Below the pieces are notes generated by a model. It did no database searches. It saw only the letters and a program-made list of their open reading frames with translations, and was not told the origin of the DNA. A program made the position numbers and the translations under genes. A DNA stretch of 64,000 nucleotides from contig NZ_JANYGH010000031.1 in the NCBI RefSeq assembly GCF_025362475.1, positions 1-64,000 on the forward strand, in the 5' to 3' direction. How positions within the stretch are numbered: position 1 is the stretch's first letter; the number at the start of each line of letters is the position of its first letter. Source of the DNA: Mucilaginibacter sp. Lineage in GTDB: Bacteria > Bacteroidota > Bacteroidia > Sphingobacteriales > Sphingobacteriaceae. Positions 17,204 to 25,616 of this stretch are shown piece after piece.

Positions 17204-17848
17204 ATGGATACTTCATTAAAAAACAAATTCGATAGTATAATTTTTGACCTCGATGGTACGCTTTGGGATAGCACCGCTAATGTAGCGCTGGCCTGGCAGA
17301 ACGCCATTGCTAAAGTTGATTACTTAAACGAAGAAATGACAGTTGAACGGGTAAGATCCATTACCGGGATGACCTACGATTCCATTTTTGATAAACTTTT
17401 CCCTACCCTTACCATCGATCAACGCAAAGAGGTACAAAAACTTTGTGCAATAAGCGAACTCGAAATCCTGCATACTAAAGGTGGCGAACTTTATCCGCAA
17501 TTAGAAGAAACCCTTAAATATCTTGGTACAAAATACAAGCTTTACATTGTTAGTAATTGCCAAAACGGTTATATTGAAGTGTTTTTGGATTTGAATAACA
17601 TGCACCCTTATTTTTTAGCGCACCAGTGCTTTGGCACCAAAGGCAACCCTAAAGCAGACAACATAAAAGATATCGTAAATGATCATGAGCTTAAAGCCGC
17701 TGTTTATGTAGGCGATACCATGGGCGATTATAATGCAGCCACACAAGCGGGTGTACCTTTCATTTTTGCCAGCTATGGTTTCGGTGTAGTGCCTGATGGC
17801 ATGGCAGCCACAGCTGATAGCTTTAGCAGCCTTGTTGAATTGTTGTAA
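17204..17848 (+). CDS. HAD-family hydrolase (phosphoglycolate phosphatase-like)
   Basis: A cytoplasmic phosphatase of 214 residues of HAD subfamily I. Motif I is FDLDGTLWDST near residue 12, with both Asp. Motif II is YIVSNCQNGY, with Ser. The Lys of motif III is within GTKGNPKADN. Motif IV is YVGDTMGDYNAATQAG. A helical cap lies between motifs I and II. It resembles Gph/PgmB-type enzymes; the substrate cannot be told. The frame continues upstream to 17054, but a promoter element lies just before 17204, and the conserved FDLDGT starts close to this Met, so 17204 is chosen. It is convergent with the carboxylase gene. Confidence 0.88.
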   Translation: MDTSLKNKFDSIIFDLDGTLWDSTANVALAWQNAIAKVDYLNEEMTVERVRSITGMTYDSIFDKLFPTLTIDQRKEVQKLCAISELEILHTKGGELYPQLEETLKYLGTKYKLYIVSNCQNGYIEVFLDLNNMHPYFLAHQCFGTKGNPKADNIKDIVNDHELKAAVYVGDTMGDYNAATQAGVPFIFASYGFGVVPDGMAATADSFSSLVELL

Positions 17849-19330
17849 TTAATGTTTACTTCTATTTTTCAACCAGTTACTTGTTTCAGCGCCGGCAACC
17901 GATGATATTTTAACTTTTTTCTGACTAAACAATAATTCCATTAATACCGCAGCAATCCGGGCCTCTTCTTTATTCCCGGTTTGCAATACTTCGGGGGCGA
18001 AATATTTTTGCACAAAATGGGTATCAAAATTACCGGTAATAAAGGCTTCGTGCTGCATAACAAACCTACCAAAGCCTAATGTGGTTGTAATGCCCGTGAT
18101 CTGATACTCATCAATGGCCCTTACCATCCGCTCTATGGCTTCCGTACGATCTTTACCATAGGTAATAAGCTTAGCTATCATCGGATCATAATAAATAGGA
18201 ATCTCCATCCCCTGTTCAAAACCATCATCAACCCGTACACCAGCACCCTTTGGGGTGATATATGTTTGCAGGGTACCAATATCCGGCAGGAAATTATTAG
18301 CCGGGTCTTCGGCATATACCCTAAGTTCAATGGCATGACCACGAATCTGCAAATCTTCCTGTTTAAAGCTGATAGATAAACCCCTGGCAATATTGATCTG
18401 CTCTTTCACAAGATCGATACCGGTTATTAATTCAGTAACGGGATGCTCCACCTGCAAACGGGTGTTCATCTCCAGAAAATAAAAATTGAGGTCGGCATCC
18501 ATGATAAATTCTACCGTACCTGCACCCGTATAATTTACAGAACGTGCAACATCAACTGCACATTTGCCCATTTTTTCCCTTATTTGCGGGGTGAGCACTT
18601 TTGAAGGAGCTTCTTCTATTACCTTCTGATGGCGGCGTTGTACTGAGCAATCCCGCTCAAACAGGTGTACAATATTACCATGTGTATCGCCCAAAACCTG
18701 GATCTCGATATGCCGGGGAGATGAAACGTAACGTTCAATGAAAACGGATCCATCACCAAAGGCGGATGTAGCTTCAGACACGGCCATCTGCATTTGCTCT
18801 TCAAAATCATTCGGCCCCTCAACTATACGCATACCCTTCCCGCCACCACCGGCAGCAGCCTTTATCAGGATGGGGAAACCTACTTCAACTGCACGCTTTT
18901 TTGCCTCGGCAACATCAGTGATAGCTTCCTCGGTACCGGGAACCATCGGTATGTTATATTTTAATGCAGCAGCTTTTGCCGATAGCTTATTGCCCATTAC
19001 CTCCATCGCTTCGGGCGACGGACCGATCAAAATAAGGCCGGCATCCCGTACCTGCCTGGCAAATGCCGCATTCTCGCTCAAAAAACCATAACCAGGATGA
19101 ATACCCTCCGCCCCTGTTTTAATACAGGCTGCGATAATTTTTTCGCCAACGAGGTAGGATTGATTTGAGGGGGAGGCACCAATATGCACTGCTTCGTCTG
19201 CGTAACGTACATGTAGCGCGTCACGGTCAGCATCTGAATAAACTGCAACAGTTTTAATCCCCATCTCACGCGCAGAACGCATGACCCTTAAAGCTATTTC
19301 GCCACGGTTGGCTACCAGTATCTTTTGCAT
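17849..19330 (-). CDS. accC: Acyl-CoA carboxylase, biotin carboxylase subunit
   Basis: The ATP-grasp subunit that carboxylates the biotin on its carrier protein, for acetyl- or propionyl-CoA carboxylase. It begins MQKILVANRGEIALRVMRSA. Seen are the Gly-rich ATP lid KAAAGGGGKGMR, IERYVSSPRHIEIQVLGD, RDCSVQRRHQKVIEEAPS, EFIMDADLNFYFLEMNTRLQVEHPVTE, and RGHAIELRVYAEDP. At 493 residues it exceeds the 445-455 of bacterial fatty-acid AccC by a C-terminal tail, so a catabolic acyl-CoA carboxylase (propionyl-CoA type) is equally possible. No biotin carrier or carboxyltransferase gene is beside it. The symbol is used loosely. The ATG at 19330 follows a -7 element by three bases. Confidence 0.92.
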   Translation of the reverse strand: MQKILVANRGEIALRVMRSAREMGIKTVAVYSDADRDALHVRYADEAVHIGASPSNQSYLVGEKIIAACIKTGAEGIHPGYGFLSENAAFARQVRDAGLILIGPSPEAMEVMGNKLSAKAAALKYNIPMVPGTEEAITDVAEAKKRAVEVGFPILIKAAAGGGGKGMRIVEGPNDFEEQMQMAVSEATSAFGDGSVFIERYVSSPRHIEIQVLGDTHGNIVHLFERDCSVQRRHQKVIEEAPSKVLTPQIREKMGKCAVDVARSVNYTGAGTVEFIMDADLNFYFLEMNTRLQVEHPVTELITGIDLVKEQINIARGLSISFKQEDLQIRGHAIELRVYAEDPANNFLPDIGTLQTYITPKGAGVRVDDGFEQGMEIPIYYDPMIAKLITYGKDRTEAIERMVRAIDEYQITGITTTLGFGRFVMQHEAFITGNFDTHFVQKYFAPEVLQTGNKEEARIAAVLMELLFSQKKVKISSVAGAETSNWLKNRSKH

Positions 19331-19333
19331 AAA

Positions 19334-19341
19334 CAAATGTA
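19334..19341 (-). promoter_or_regulatory. -7 element of the biotin carboxylase gene
   Basis: On the minus strand this reads TACATTTG, followed by TTT and the ATG. Transcription would start at or within a base or two of the start codon, which implies a leaderless mRNA. Confidence 0.5.
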
Positions 19342-19426
19342 ATTTATTTACCGGTTAGCAGGCAGGAATTAATTATGGAACCAGGATTAAAATAAACCAG
19401 CGCTTACAGTACTTGTAAGTCTACGT

Positions 19427-19648
19427 TTACTTGCCGGTTTTATCAAATCTGTATGATTTACGGTTACAACGATAGCAAACGTAGCGTTTAATGGGTAACC
19501 AAAACAAAAATGTTTTAACAAACGGGCCGCGTTTAATGCGTGAAATACTTGCTTTGCAACTGCGGCAACGTAATTCTTTTTGAGCAGCTAAAGGCCTTAT
19601 GGGCGTAATGTTATCAACGCCAGGCTTGCTATTTAATTCAGCAGTCAT
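19427..19648 (-). CDS. Small protein with two CxxC pairs
   Basis: A 73-residue basic protein. CRSCKAS near residue 28 and CYRCNRKSYRF near 58 form a likely zinc ribbon, with a hydrophobic stretch TFLFWLPIKRYV between them. The N-terminus is polar. It could be a small membrane-attached zinc-binding protein. No characterised family is recognised. It lies upstream of the carboxylase gene on the same strand, about 100 bases away, with no evident operon link because the carboxylase has its own promoter. Confidence 0.6.
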   Translation of the reverse strand: MTAELNSKPGVDNITPIRPLAAQKELRCRSCKASISRIKRGPFVKTFLFWLPIKRYVCYRCNRKSYRFDKTGK

Positions 19649-19789
19649 ATTATAGCTAATTTATTATGGGGTATTAAAATCCATTAAAGTTAAATATTAA
19701 TCATGAATTTACTGTGAACATTTTGTTAGCAAATATAAAAAGGGTATTTCCCACTTATTTTAGTACTTTTTTCCACTATATCACAAACA

Positions 19790-19823
19790 AAAACGCCTCT
19801 AACTTTTAGGTTAAAGGCGTTTT
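19790..19823 (-). terminator. Terminator of the cytochrome gene
   Basis: AAAACGCCTCTAAC (19790-19803) pairs with GTTAAAGGCGTTTT (19810-19823) with a single mismatch and a 6-base loop. Read on the minus strand, it is followed by TGTTTGTG after the T-rich arm end, 18 bases past the cytochrome stop. Confidence 0.75.
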
Positions 19824-19840
19824 AAATAGCGGTATTACAA

Positions 19841-20350
19841 TTATTCCTTTTTATCAGGGGCAGGCGCTCCTGCAGGAGGAGGGCCAGGCTGACCAGGTGC
19901 ACCAGGAGGCGGACCACCCGGGCCACGACCACCAGTAGGCACGGTAACTTCCGGATGAGCACTACCGCGGTGGCAACTATTACAGTTAACACCAGCCTTT
20001 AGCACCATGCCCAATGAATCTTTTTTAGCATGAAAATACTTACTGTTAATTTTGTTCATCATTTTGAACATATCGCGGGCCATATTTTTTTCGGGCTTGG
20101 CATCGCTTACCCAATCCATCTTTTTAGCTGCCTCATCACGCACATGGCAAAAGTTACAATGTACGCCTAATGAATGTTCCCATTCATCCATTACTGCATG
20201 AAGCTGATCTTTTGTAATATTTTTCGGCAACACTTTCAGGTTTTTAAAACCTTCGTCTTCTGCCGCTTTTGGTGTCATAGATGTCATAGCACCTAATATC
20301 ACAACTGAGATTAACCCCAGCATGACCAATATTTTTTTGTTTACCAGCAT
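19841..20350 (-). CDS. Diheme c-type cytochrome, reaction-centre-subunit-like
   Basis: An exported electron-transfer protein of 169 residues. An N-terminal hydrophobic segment (ILVMLGLISVVILGAM) acts as signal or anchor. Two heme motifs are seen: CNFCH near residue 64 and CNSCHRG near 122. The stretch NLKVLPKNITKDQLHAVMDEW and the spacing are those of the photosynthetic reaction centre cytochrome c family, whose short members are common in non-photosynthetic Bacteroidota and Acidobacteriota. The role is unknown. The last 40 residues are rich in Pro and Gly (GRGPGGPPPGAPGQPGPPP). The frame extends to a TTG at 20401; Met codons at 20359 and 20350 are better starts. It is monocistronic with a strong terminator. 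Confidence 0.85.
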   Translation of the reverse strand: MLVNKKILVMLGLISVVILGAMTSMTPKAAEDEGFKNLKVLPKNITKDQLHAVMDEWEHSLGVHCNFCHVRDEAAKKMDWVSDAKPEKNMARDMFKMMNKINSKYFHAKKDSLGMVLKAGVNCNSCHRGSAHPEVTVPTGGRGPGGPPPGAPGQPGPPPAGAPAPDKKE

Positions 20351-20489
20351 AATTGTCATATTTAAGTCATCCAATGTAGATATTAACTTTGAATGTTGCA
20401 ACCCTTATATCAAAGAATTACCGGTAATTTTTTTGATACATGTTTAAATTCACAAATAGCTTATCATTTAACCTGCCATCATATCGATT

Positions 20490-21323
20490 CTATTTTGAAA
20501 TGAGTTTTTCGCTTATGGCCCAAAGCTTATCACGGGCTGCAGTATCAGTTGCTATAGCAGATGTTTTAGCGATCTTTTTCTTTTTAAAATAACCTCCGTT
20601 GTATTTATCAAGGCGTGGAGCGGTGGCTAAAAATATAGAAGTTTCGGCGCCTTGTTCTGCAGTTATCATGAACGGGCGAAGCAACATCGTTGTGAGTTTG
20701 CCAAATCCTTTAAACCTAAGCCAAAAATCGGTACTTACCACACCGGGATGCAGTGAAAAGGCGAGAATACCCATGTTGGCAAATTTTGAAGCCAATGACT
20801 GTGTAAAATAAATATTAAATAACTTATTCATGCCATATGCTTTCCAGGCATTATAGGATTGCTCCCATTGCAGGTCATCAAATTGCGGGTTGCCCCTTTT
20901 GTGCGCCTCAGAGCTTACGTTGATTATACGTGCCTGGCCCTTCTGCAGCAAGGGCATCAAACTGGTGGTGAGCAAAAAATGACCTAAATGGTTGGAGGTA
21001 AAGGTCATTTCAAATCTATCTTTACTCAACTCCCGCTCAGCAAAAATCCCGCCGGCATTATTGATGAGTATGTTAATAGCAAACAGCTTTCCTGATAATT
21101 CAGCTACAGCATCGCGAACGCTTTGCAAATCGGCCAAATCACATTTAATAACATTGATCTCTTTATTGCCGGTCTGCTCTACTAATTCCTGTTTAACCCG
21201 ATCGCCTTTTTGGATGTTACGCACCAACAGGTAAAGTGCATGTCCCTGTCTTGCTAATGAAAGTGCTGTCTCTTTTCCGATGCCTGATGTGGCTCCGGTT
21301 ATTACCGTTGTTTTTAATGCCAT
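20490..21323 (-). CDS. Short-chain dehydrogenase/reductase
   Basis: An NAD(P)-dependent oxidoreductase of 277 residues, cytoplasmic. The Rossmann motif VITGATSGIGKETALSLARQG is at the N-terminus, followed by CDLADLQSVRDAV, the NNAGG motif, the catalytic Ser in IINVSSEAHKRG, and the catalytic YxxxK in AYGMNKLFN. LHPGVVSTDFW follows. It resembles the retinol-dehydrogenase/WW-domain oxidoreductase type. The substrate is unknown. It follows the Hint-domain gene on the same strand after a 111-base spacer with a repeat, so an operon is doubtful. Confidence 0.9.
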   Translation of the reverse strand: MALKTTVITGATSGIGKETALSLARQGHALYLLVRNIQKGDRVKQELVEQTGNKEINVIKCDLADLQSVRDAVAELSGKLFAINILINNAGGIFAERELSKDRFEMTFTSNHLGHFLLTTSLMPLLQKGQARIINVSSEAHKRGNPQFDDLQWEQSYNAWKAYGMNKLFNIYFTQSLASKFANMGILAFSLHPGVVSTDFWLRFKGFGKLTTMLLRPFMITAEQGAETSIFLATAPRLDKYNGGYFKKKKIAKTSAIATDTAARDKLWAISEKLISK

Positions 21324-21387
21324 TCCACTCAGCTCCCTAAAGGGGGAACTTTGATTGGCAAGATAGAGGTTTTTCTCTATAACCTGA

Positions 21388-21434
21388 TTTTAAAAAGCCC
21401 CTCTCCTTCGGGGAGTGGGGCTTGGGGTGAGGCT
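21388..21434. repeat. Dispersed CCCCTCTCC palindromic motif
   Basis: The stretch GCCCCTCTCC-TTC-GGGGAGTGGGGC with a GGGGTGAGG tail is the same type of sequence as at 4660-4690, where CCCTCTCC, a 3-base loop, GGAGAGGG and GGGCGAGG occur. It ends directly at the stop codon of the Hint-domain gene. It can form a hairpin and may end that transcript, but its recurrence indicates a dispersed repeat. Confidence 0.55.
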
Positions 21435-22430
21435 TTACTTTTGCATCACCATAACACCGTTCATCAACAGGGTGCTTCCACCATCAGCTACAATGTTGTA
21501 TACTTTTTGTATACCGCCACCTTGCTCTGTTTTTTGCAGCACCGTAAAGGCTTCATATTTTCCGGTTTGCTCATTAAGGCAAAGTACCTCCTGCCCTTCT
21601 GTAATCTCGCCCATTTTATGATTACCCTGCCTGGCGAGCATTGGGTGATTTGGCGTAGCCTGCAATACTTTTGAATTAAGGCTTATTAGTTGCCCTGCAT
21701 TTGTATTTTTCACATCTGCGGATACCAACACCAAACGGGTTAAAGCATAGTTTTTAGCATCATGAATGGTTAATTCCCTTACCTTAACTGCCGAACTTTT
21801 ATTAGTTACGGGATCAACGGTGATAACCTCATCGCCACTTTTGATGGCTTTCAACATCTTTTTACCGCCATTGGCCATTGTTACCATTTCATCCCCTGGG
21901 AAACAAATATCATTACCATAAGTAGCTGCTTCTTCTTTCATATCCTTACCACCATTGAGTAATTTATATTGCTGAAAGCTCATTTCTTTTGATAATATGT
22001 AGGACAGCTTCAGGATGAAATTGGTTTCAACCTTGTTGATGTTATCAATATCTAAAAAATACTTTTCCCAAACTTTACCATCGGCTGTAAAATCAGGAAC
22101 CAGGGCTCTGTATAGTTTACCTTTTTCGTTGGTATAAAACACCATTAAACCTATTTCCTGCATACCCTCTTTGGCTACAAGTTTGTACAGGTCAACGCGT
22201 TTTTTTAATCCGTCAGATCCGGTAATAAAATAAGGCTTACGGTTCTCATACCTGTCAAGCACGTAAGTATTCTCAAATTTAACGTACGTATCCTTATCCA
22301 GATCCCCAATGGTAAATGATTGTGCCTTGTTGTACTCATCCATAGTAAGCGGACGAGGATTGACTGCAGTTTGCGCCTTACCTAAGTAAATTGAACCTGC
22401 CAAAAGAAGTGTTAGTGTTAGTTTACGCAT
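21435..22430 (-). CDS. Exported protein with C-terminal orphan Hint domain
   Basis: A 331-residue exported protein. A signal peptide (LTLTLLLAGSIYLGKAQ) is followed by an unrecognised domain of about 150 residues. From residue 176 to the end runs a Hint (Hedgehog/intein) domain: it starts with Cys176 in CFPGDEMVTMANG and continues with GDEVITVDP, TPNHPM with the block-B His262, and GQEVLCLNEQTGKY. The end NGVMVMQK lacks the His-Asn and downstream nucleophile needed for splicing, so, as in BIL-B and Hedgehog types, N-S shift and cleavage or transfer is the likely reaction. The frame upstream of 22430 opens with a TTG only. Neighbours are two Tat-exported enzymes. Its role is unknown. Confidence 0.75.
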   Translation of the reverse strand: MRKLTLTLLLAGSIYLGKAQTAVNPRPLTMDEYNKAQSFTIGDLDKDTYVKFENTYVLDRYENRKPYFITGSDGLKKRVDLYKLVAKEGMQEIGLMVFYTNEKGKLYRALVPDFTADGKVWEKYFLDIDNINKVETNFILKLSYILSKEMSFQQYKLLNGGKDMKEEAATYGNDICFPGDEMVTMANGGKKMLKAIKSGDEVITVDPVTNKSSAVKVRELTIHDAKNYALTRLVLVSADVKNTNAGQLISLNSKVLQATPNHPMLARQGNHKMGEITEGQEVLCLNEQTGKYEAFTVLQKTEQGGGIQKVYNIVADGGSTLLMNGVMVMQK

Positions 22431-22447
22431 ATATTTAAAAAGAGGCA

Positions 22448-22661
22448 AGAATCAAGAGTCAAGAGTCAAGAATCAAGAGTATTTTCCTTGCTGGGCTCTT
22501 TTGGGCCGATTCTGCAGTTGATGTTCGCTATATAATAATTTATACTTATCAAGATTCCCCCGAACATGAAATGAAGCGCGGGAGCGGCAAATAATTAAAG
22601 ATGAAGAAATTAGAATCAACAATTTTTCTGTCTTGATTCTTGACTCTAATCTCTTGATTCT
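22448..22661. repeat. Inverted pair of TTGATTCTTGACTC-type repeats
   Basis: 22449-22480 is built of AATCAAGAGTC and AGTCAAGA units, and 22631-22661 carries the same units on the other strand (TCTTGATTCTTGACTC and CTCTTGATTCT). They flank about 150 bases with no gene. The same motif recurs at 24001-24025 and 33041-33070. The origin is unknown; it looks like a dispersed low-complexity element. Confidence 0.65.
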
Positions 22662-22664
22662 ATT

Positions 22665-23834
22665 TTACGATAGTTGTTTAAACGCGTCGGCAAATGCTTC
22701 CATTTCGTCCATACGCCCGATGCTTACACGGCACCATTCCTTATTGTTAAATTGCCAGCTACGTACACCTACGCCACGTTTCATCATTTCGCTTACAAAC
22801 TTTTTGCTATCCATTTTAAGCGGGAACATCACAAAATTGGCAGATGACGGAATATATTCATACCCTTCCTTTTTAAGTACCGAATATAAATACTCTTTTG
22901 AAGCCAACGTTTTTTGTAATGCCTCTTTTAAAAAGGCTTCTTCACGATAAGCCACTATGGCCCCGGCAATTGTTGTAGCCGACAGCGAGAACCCTGTACT
23001 GTAAATAGACAATGCTTTGATGGTTTCTGGTTGTGCTATTACATAGCCGCAACGCAAACCGGCAAAACCGTATAATTTAGAGAACGTACGGGCTACAATA
23101 ACGTTATGCCCTGCTTTTACAGCGTTTATCATGGTGCTGGCCTGAGGATCGGGCAGGTAATCAATATAAGCTTCATCAACAAATACGGTCACCTTTTTAG
23201 ATACGCGTTCGCAAAATGCTTTTAATTTGGCGGTATCTAATATTGTTGCTGTAGGGTTATTAGGATTACATATATAAATAAGGCCGGTGTTAGCGTCAAT
23301 TTTTGCTTCCATAGCATCCAGGTCCAGCTTATAATCAACGGTTAAGGGAACTTTTACCCACTTACCATCAAACTGCTGCGCATGCGATGGCAGATCTTCA
23401 TATGAAGGATCGCCGGTAATAATGCTTTTTCCGCCTTTGCTATATAAAAGGGCGGCCGCAAGTAATAAAGGCGAGGAACCCGATTCCATTAAAATATTAT
23501 TCTCGGAAATACCTTCATAGGTGGCTATTTTATTGTAAAGGGTTCCCATAGAAAACATGGGGTACTGATAACTCAGGTCAAGGGCCTCCTGGATAGCCTT
23601 TTTTGCCGCCGGCGATGGACCAAAGGGATTTTCATTAGCCAATAAACGTGCTTTTAACACCGGCCCCCCATTAAGGATAGCAGCCTGATCGGTAACGCGG
23701 TTAGCTAAAGGAGCAATTTTTTTAAGTACCGGCATAGCAGCCAGCTTACTGATGGTACCCGAAAAGAAGGCCAGTCCTCCGGCCATAAGTGCGCTGGATT
23801 TTATCCAGGTTCTGCGGTTAAGTGAGTTTGCCAT
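22665..23834 (-). CDS. Tat-exported HisC-like aminotransferase
   Basis: A class I/II PLP aminotransferase of 389 residues closest to histidinol-phosphate aminotransferases. LLANENPFGPSP, IYICNPNNPTATI, VFVDEAYIDYLPD and the PLP-Lys region FSKLYGFAGLRCGY are clear. It starts with a twin-arginine signal (NRRTWIKSSALMAGGLAFFSG), not found in the cytoplasmic histidine-pathway enzyme, so it is probably folded, loaded with PLP and moved to the periplasm. There are no histidine genes nearby, so hisC is not used. The next gene upstream is a Tat-exported amine oxidase. The start ATG at 23834 is directly before the RR motif; the longer frame to 23882 is not needed. Confidence 0.85.
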   Translation of the reverse strand: MANSLNRRTWIKSSALMAGGLAFFSGTISKLAAMPVLKKIAPLANRVTDQAAILNGGPVLKARLLANENPFGPSPAAKKAIQEALDLSYQYPMFSMGTLYNKIATYEGISENNILMESGSSPLLLAAALLYSKGGKSIITGDPSYEDLPSHAQQFDGKWVKVPLTVDYKLDLDAMEAKIDANTGLIYICNPNNPTATILDTAKLKAFCERVSKKVTVFVDEAYIDYLPDPQASTMINAVKAGHNVIVARTFSKLYGFAGLRCGYVIAQPETIKALSIYSTGFSLSATTIAGAIVAYREEAFLKEALQKTLASKEYLYSVLKKEGYEYIPSSANFVMFPLKMDSKKFVSEMMKRGVGVRSWQFNNKEWCRVSIGRMDEMEAFADAFKQLS

Positions 23835-24000
23835 GGTGGTTTTTTTTAAATTTAGAATCAAGAAATTAGTGTCAGCAGCCAAGACAAATAAAAAGCTGAT
23901 CTTGCCTCACGTGCAACTGTCTCTTGTTTCCTATATTTTGTATATGAGTTCTTTATTTTGCAATATCGTTTGTCAAAAATCCCTCACCCTCTCCTTCTTA

Positions 24001-24025
24001 ACTCTTGACTCTTAATTCTTGACTC
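24001..24025. repeat. TTGACTCTTAATTCTTGACTC repeat copy
   Basis: A further copy of the TTGATTC/TTGACTC unit repeat, lying just past the amine-oxidase stop and in the same orientation as 22631-22661. It fills part of the 198-base spacer to the aminotransferase gene. Confidence 0.6.
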
Positions 24026-24032
24026 ACCCTGC

Positions 24033-25616
24033 CTATTTCTGTACAGGATATTTTGCACTTCCTTCGGTAACCCTTGCATGTAAAGCAGCTACCGTGCTCC
24101 TGGCCGATTCAAATGCACCGGCCATCCAGGCATTTAAATAGGTTAAATGTTCACCGGCAAAATAAACTTGCTTATCGGGCTTTAGCAACGCCGGGTATTG
24201 CGTTTTGCGGGTATCGGTATTATACACAGCCCATCCGCCTAAATTATACTTGGTTTTGTGCCAGCTTACCGAAAACGCGCCCTCAAATTCCTTATCATAC
24301 TGTGGATGGATAAGCCTGCCTTTTTCCAATGCAAACCGTTGGCGATTTGCATAATCTAAGTTACCTATCTTTTGGGCTTTTTCATTAAAATTATAATAAC
24401 CTATCAAGATACCCTTTTTTCCTAAATAATCATATGATGGATAAAAAATCTGGGTTAAATCATTGTTGGTGTGGGTAATACCCCCATAAATATGTTCATC
24501 CTCTTCCCAAAACCTCCGTTTAAACTGCAACCCTATTTTCCCGGTTTGTATATATCCAATATAATCAATGGCACGGCTCACATCACTTGAAAAATTATTG
24601 CTGATATTGCTCAATACCGGAAGTGGCAAAGTACAAATACACATATCGCCGGTAAGCTGATGCTCGCCAAGCGCATCCTTATAAGTTACTTTAACGCCCT
24701 CGGCAAGATTATTTATCGCCGTAACCTCGGCGCCCATTTTAACAAATGGCGTTACTTTTTTCTCCAATGCCTTTGCTATCTGATCCATCCCGCCAACGGC
24801 CTGGAACATGGTCATCTGCAGTTCATAGGTATACTCGGCAACATTATAAAAATCAGGATCCATCAGGCCCGAATGTATTATATCTGCCAGTTTATGCGGA
24901 TCGGCAATTTTACCTGGCCTGTCTCCGGCGCCCGGCGATTCGGTATAACCCCGCCTTGCAGATGCTTTGTACAATTTATCCACATCAAGGCCGCCCTCTG
25001 CCTGCAGGTATTCTATGATCTTTTCGCCATCCTCTTTGGTAAGGTTACTATCAAGGCTGCCATGGTCTATACTTTTGGCAAGCATTTCGGTCATATACCC
25101 CCTGATGTCGTTATGAACTTCCCTTACCATTACTTTTTTGTTTGATAGCGCCCCTTTACCTTCGGCAAAGTAATAAGCGCCCTCGTTTACGTTGTTGTAA
25201 ACCTGGATTGGTACGCCCAACTCCTTACAGTAATGCAGCGTAAGCTCATGGTGATGAGGTATACGTGACGGACCAGCATTAAAATACAAACCATCATCAA
25301 ACTTCGCGGTAGCAGCAGGCTTATCAATCTCCTGGTTAGTGCTGCCGTTACGAATACTCCAGCAACGGCCGCCTGTGCGTTGGCGGGCCTCCAGGATGGT
25401 ACATTGATAGCCTAATTTATTTAACTCGTAAGCGCAGGTCATCCCGGCCAAACCTGCTCCTAATATGATAATATGTTTGCCTTTACCATTGCCCTCCAAA
25501 TTAAAGGCATGTGCGGGCGCCGGCCGTAATAAACCTAAAGCCATCATTGCGGGGTAAGCACCACCAGCCAGCATAGCTCCTTTACCAAGAAAATCTCTGC
25601 GTGTAATAGTTTTCAA
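24033..25616 (-). CDS. Tat-exported flavin monoamine oxidase family protein
   Basis: An FAD-dependent amine or amino-acid oxidase of 527 residues. The N-terminus has a twin-arginine signal (TRRDFLGKGAMLAGGAYPA). The FAD-binding dinucleotide fold is HIIILGAGLAGMTCAYELNKLG followed by LEARQRTGGRCWS. The C-terminal FAD motif is VYFAGEHLTYLNAWMAGAFESARS. A middle segment resembles L-amino-acid oxidases of this superfamily. The expected products are an imine or keto acid, ammonia and hydrogen peroxide in the periplasm. The substrate is unknown. Together with the Tat aminotransferase downstream it may act on amino acids or amines outside the cytoplasm. Confidence 0.85.
   Translation of the reverse strand: MKTITRRDFLGKGAMLAGGAYPAMMALGLLRPAPAHAFNLEGNGKGKHIIILGAGLAGMTCAYELNKLGYQCTILEARQRTGGRCWSIRNGSTNQEIDKPAATAKFDDGLYFNAGPSRIPHHHELTLHYCKELGVPIQVYNNVNEGAYYFAEGKGALSNKKVMVREVHNDIRGYMTEMLAKSIDHGSLDSNLTKEDGEKIIEYLQAEGGLDVDKLYKASARRGYTESPGAGDRPGKIADPHKLADIIHSGLMDPDFYNVAEYTYELQMTMFQAVGGMDQIAKALEKKVTPFVKMGAEVTAINNLAEGVKVTYKDALGEHQLTGDMCICTLPLPVLSNISNNFSSDVSRAIDYIGYIQTGKIGLQFKRRFWEEDEHIYGGITHTNNDLTQIFYPSYDYLGKKGILIGYYNFNEKAQKIGNLDYANRQRFALEKGRLIHPQYDKEFEGAFSVSWHKTKYNLGGWAVYNTDTRKTQYPALLKPDKQVYFAGEHLTYLNAWMAGAFESARSTVAALHARVTEGSAKYPVQK

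Noticed and set aside
22665..23834. Naming the exported aminotransferase hisC
   Set aside because: The fold fits HisC, but a Tat signal and the absence of histidine genes nearby argue against a role in histidine synthesis.
24660..25145. A 161-codon plus-strand frame inside the amine oxidase gene
   Set aside because: It is antisense to an intact FAD enzyme. Its composition is rich in His, Tyr and Phe, as expected from reading a real gene backwards.
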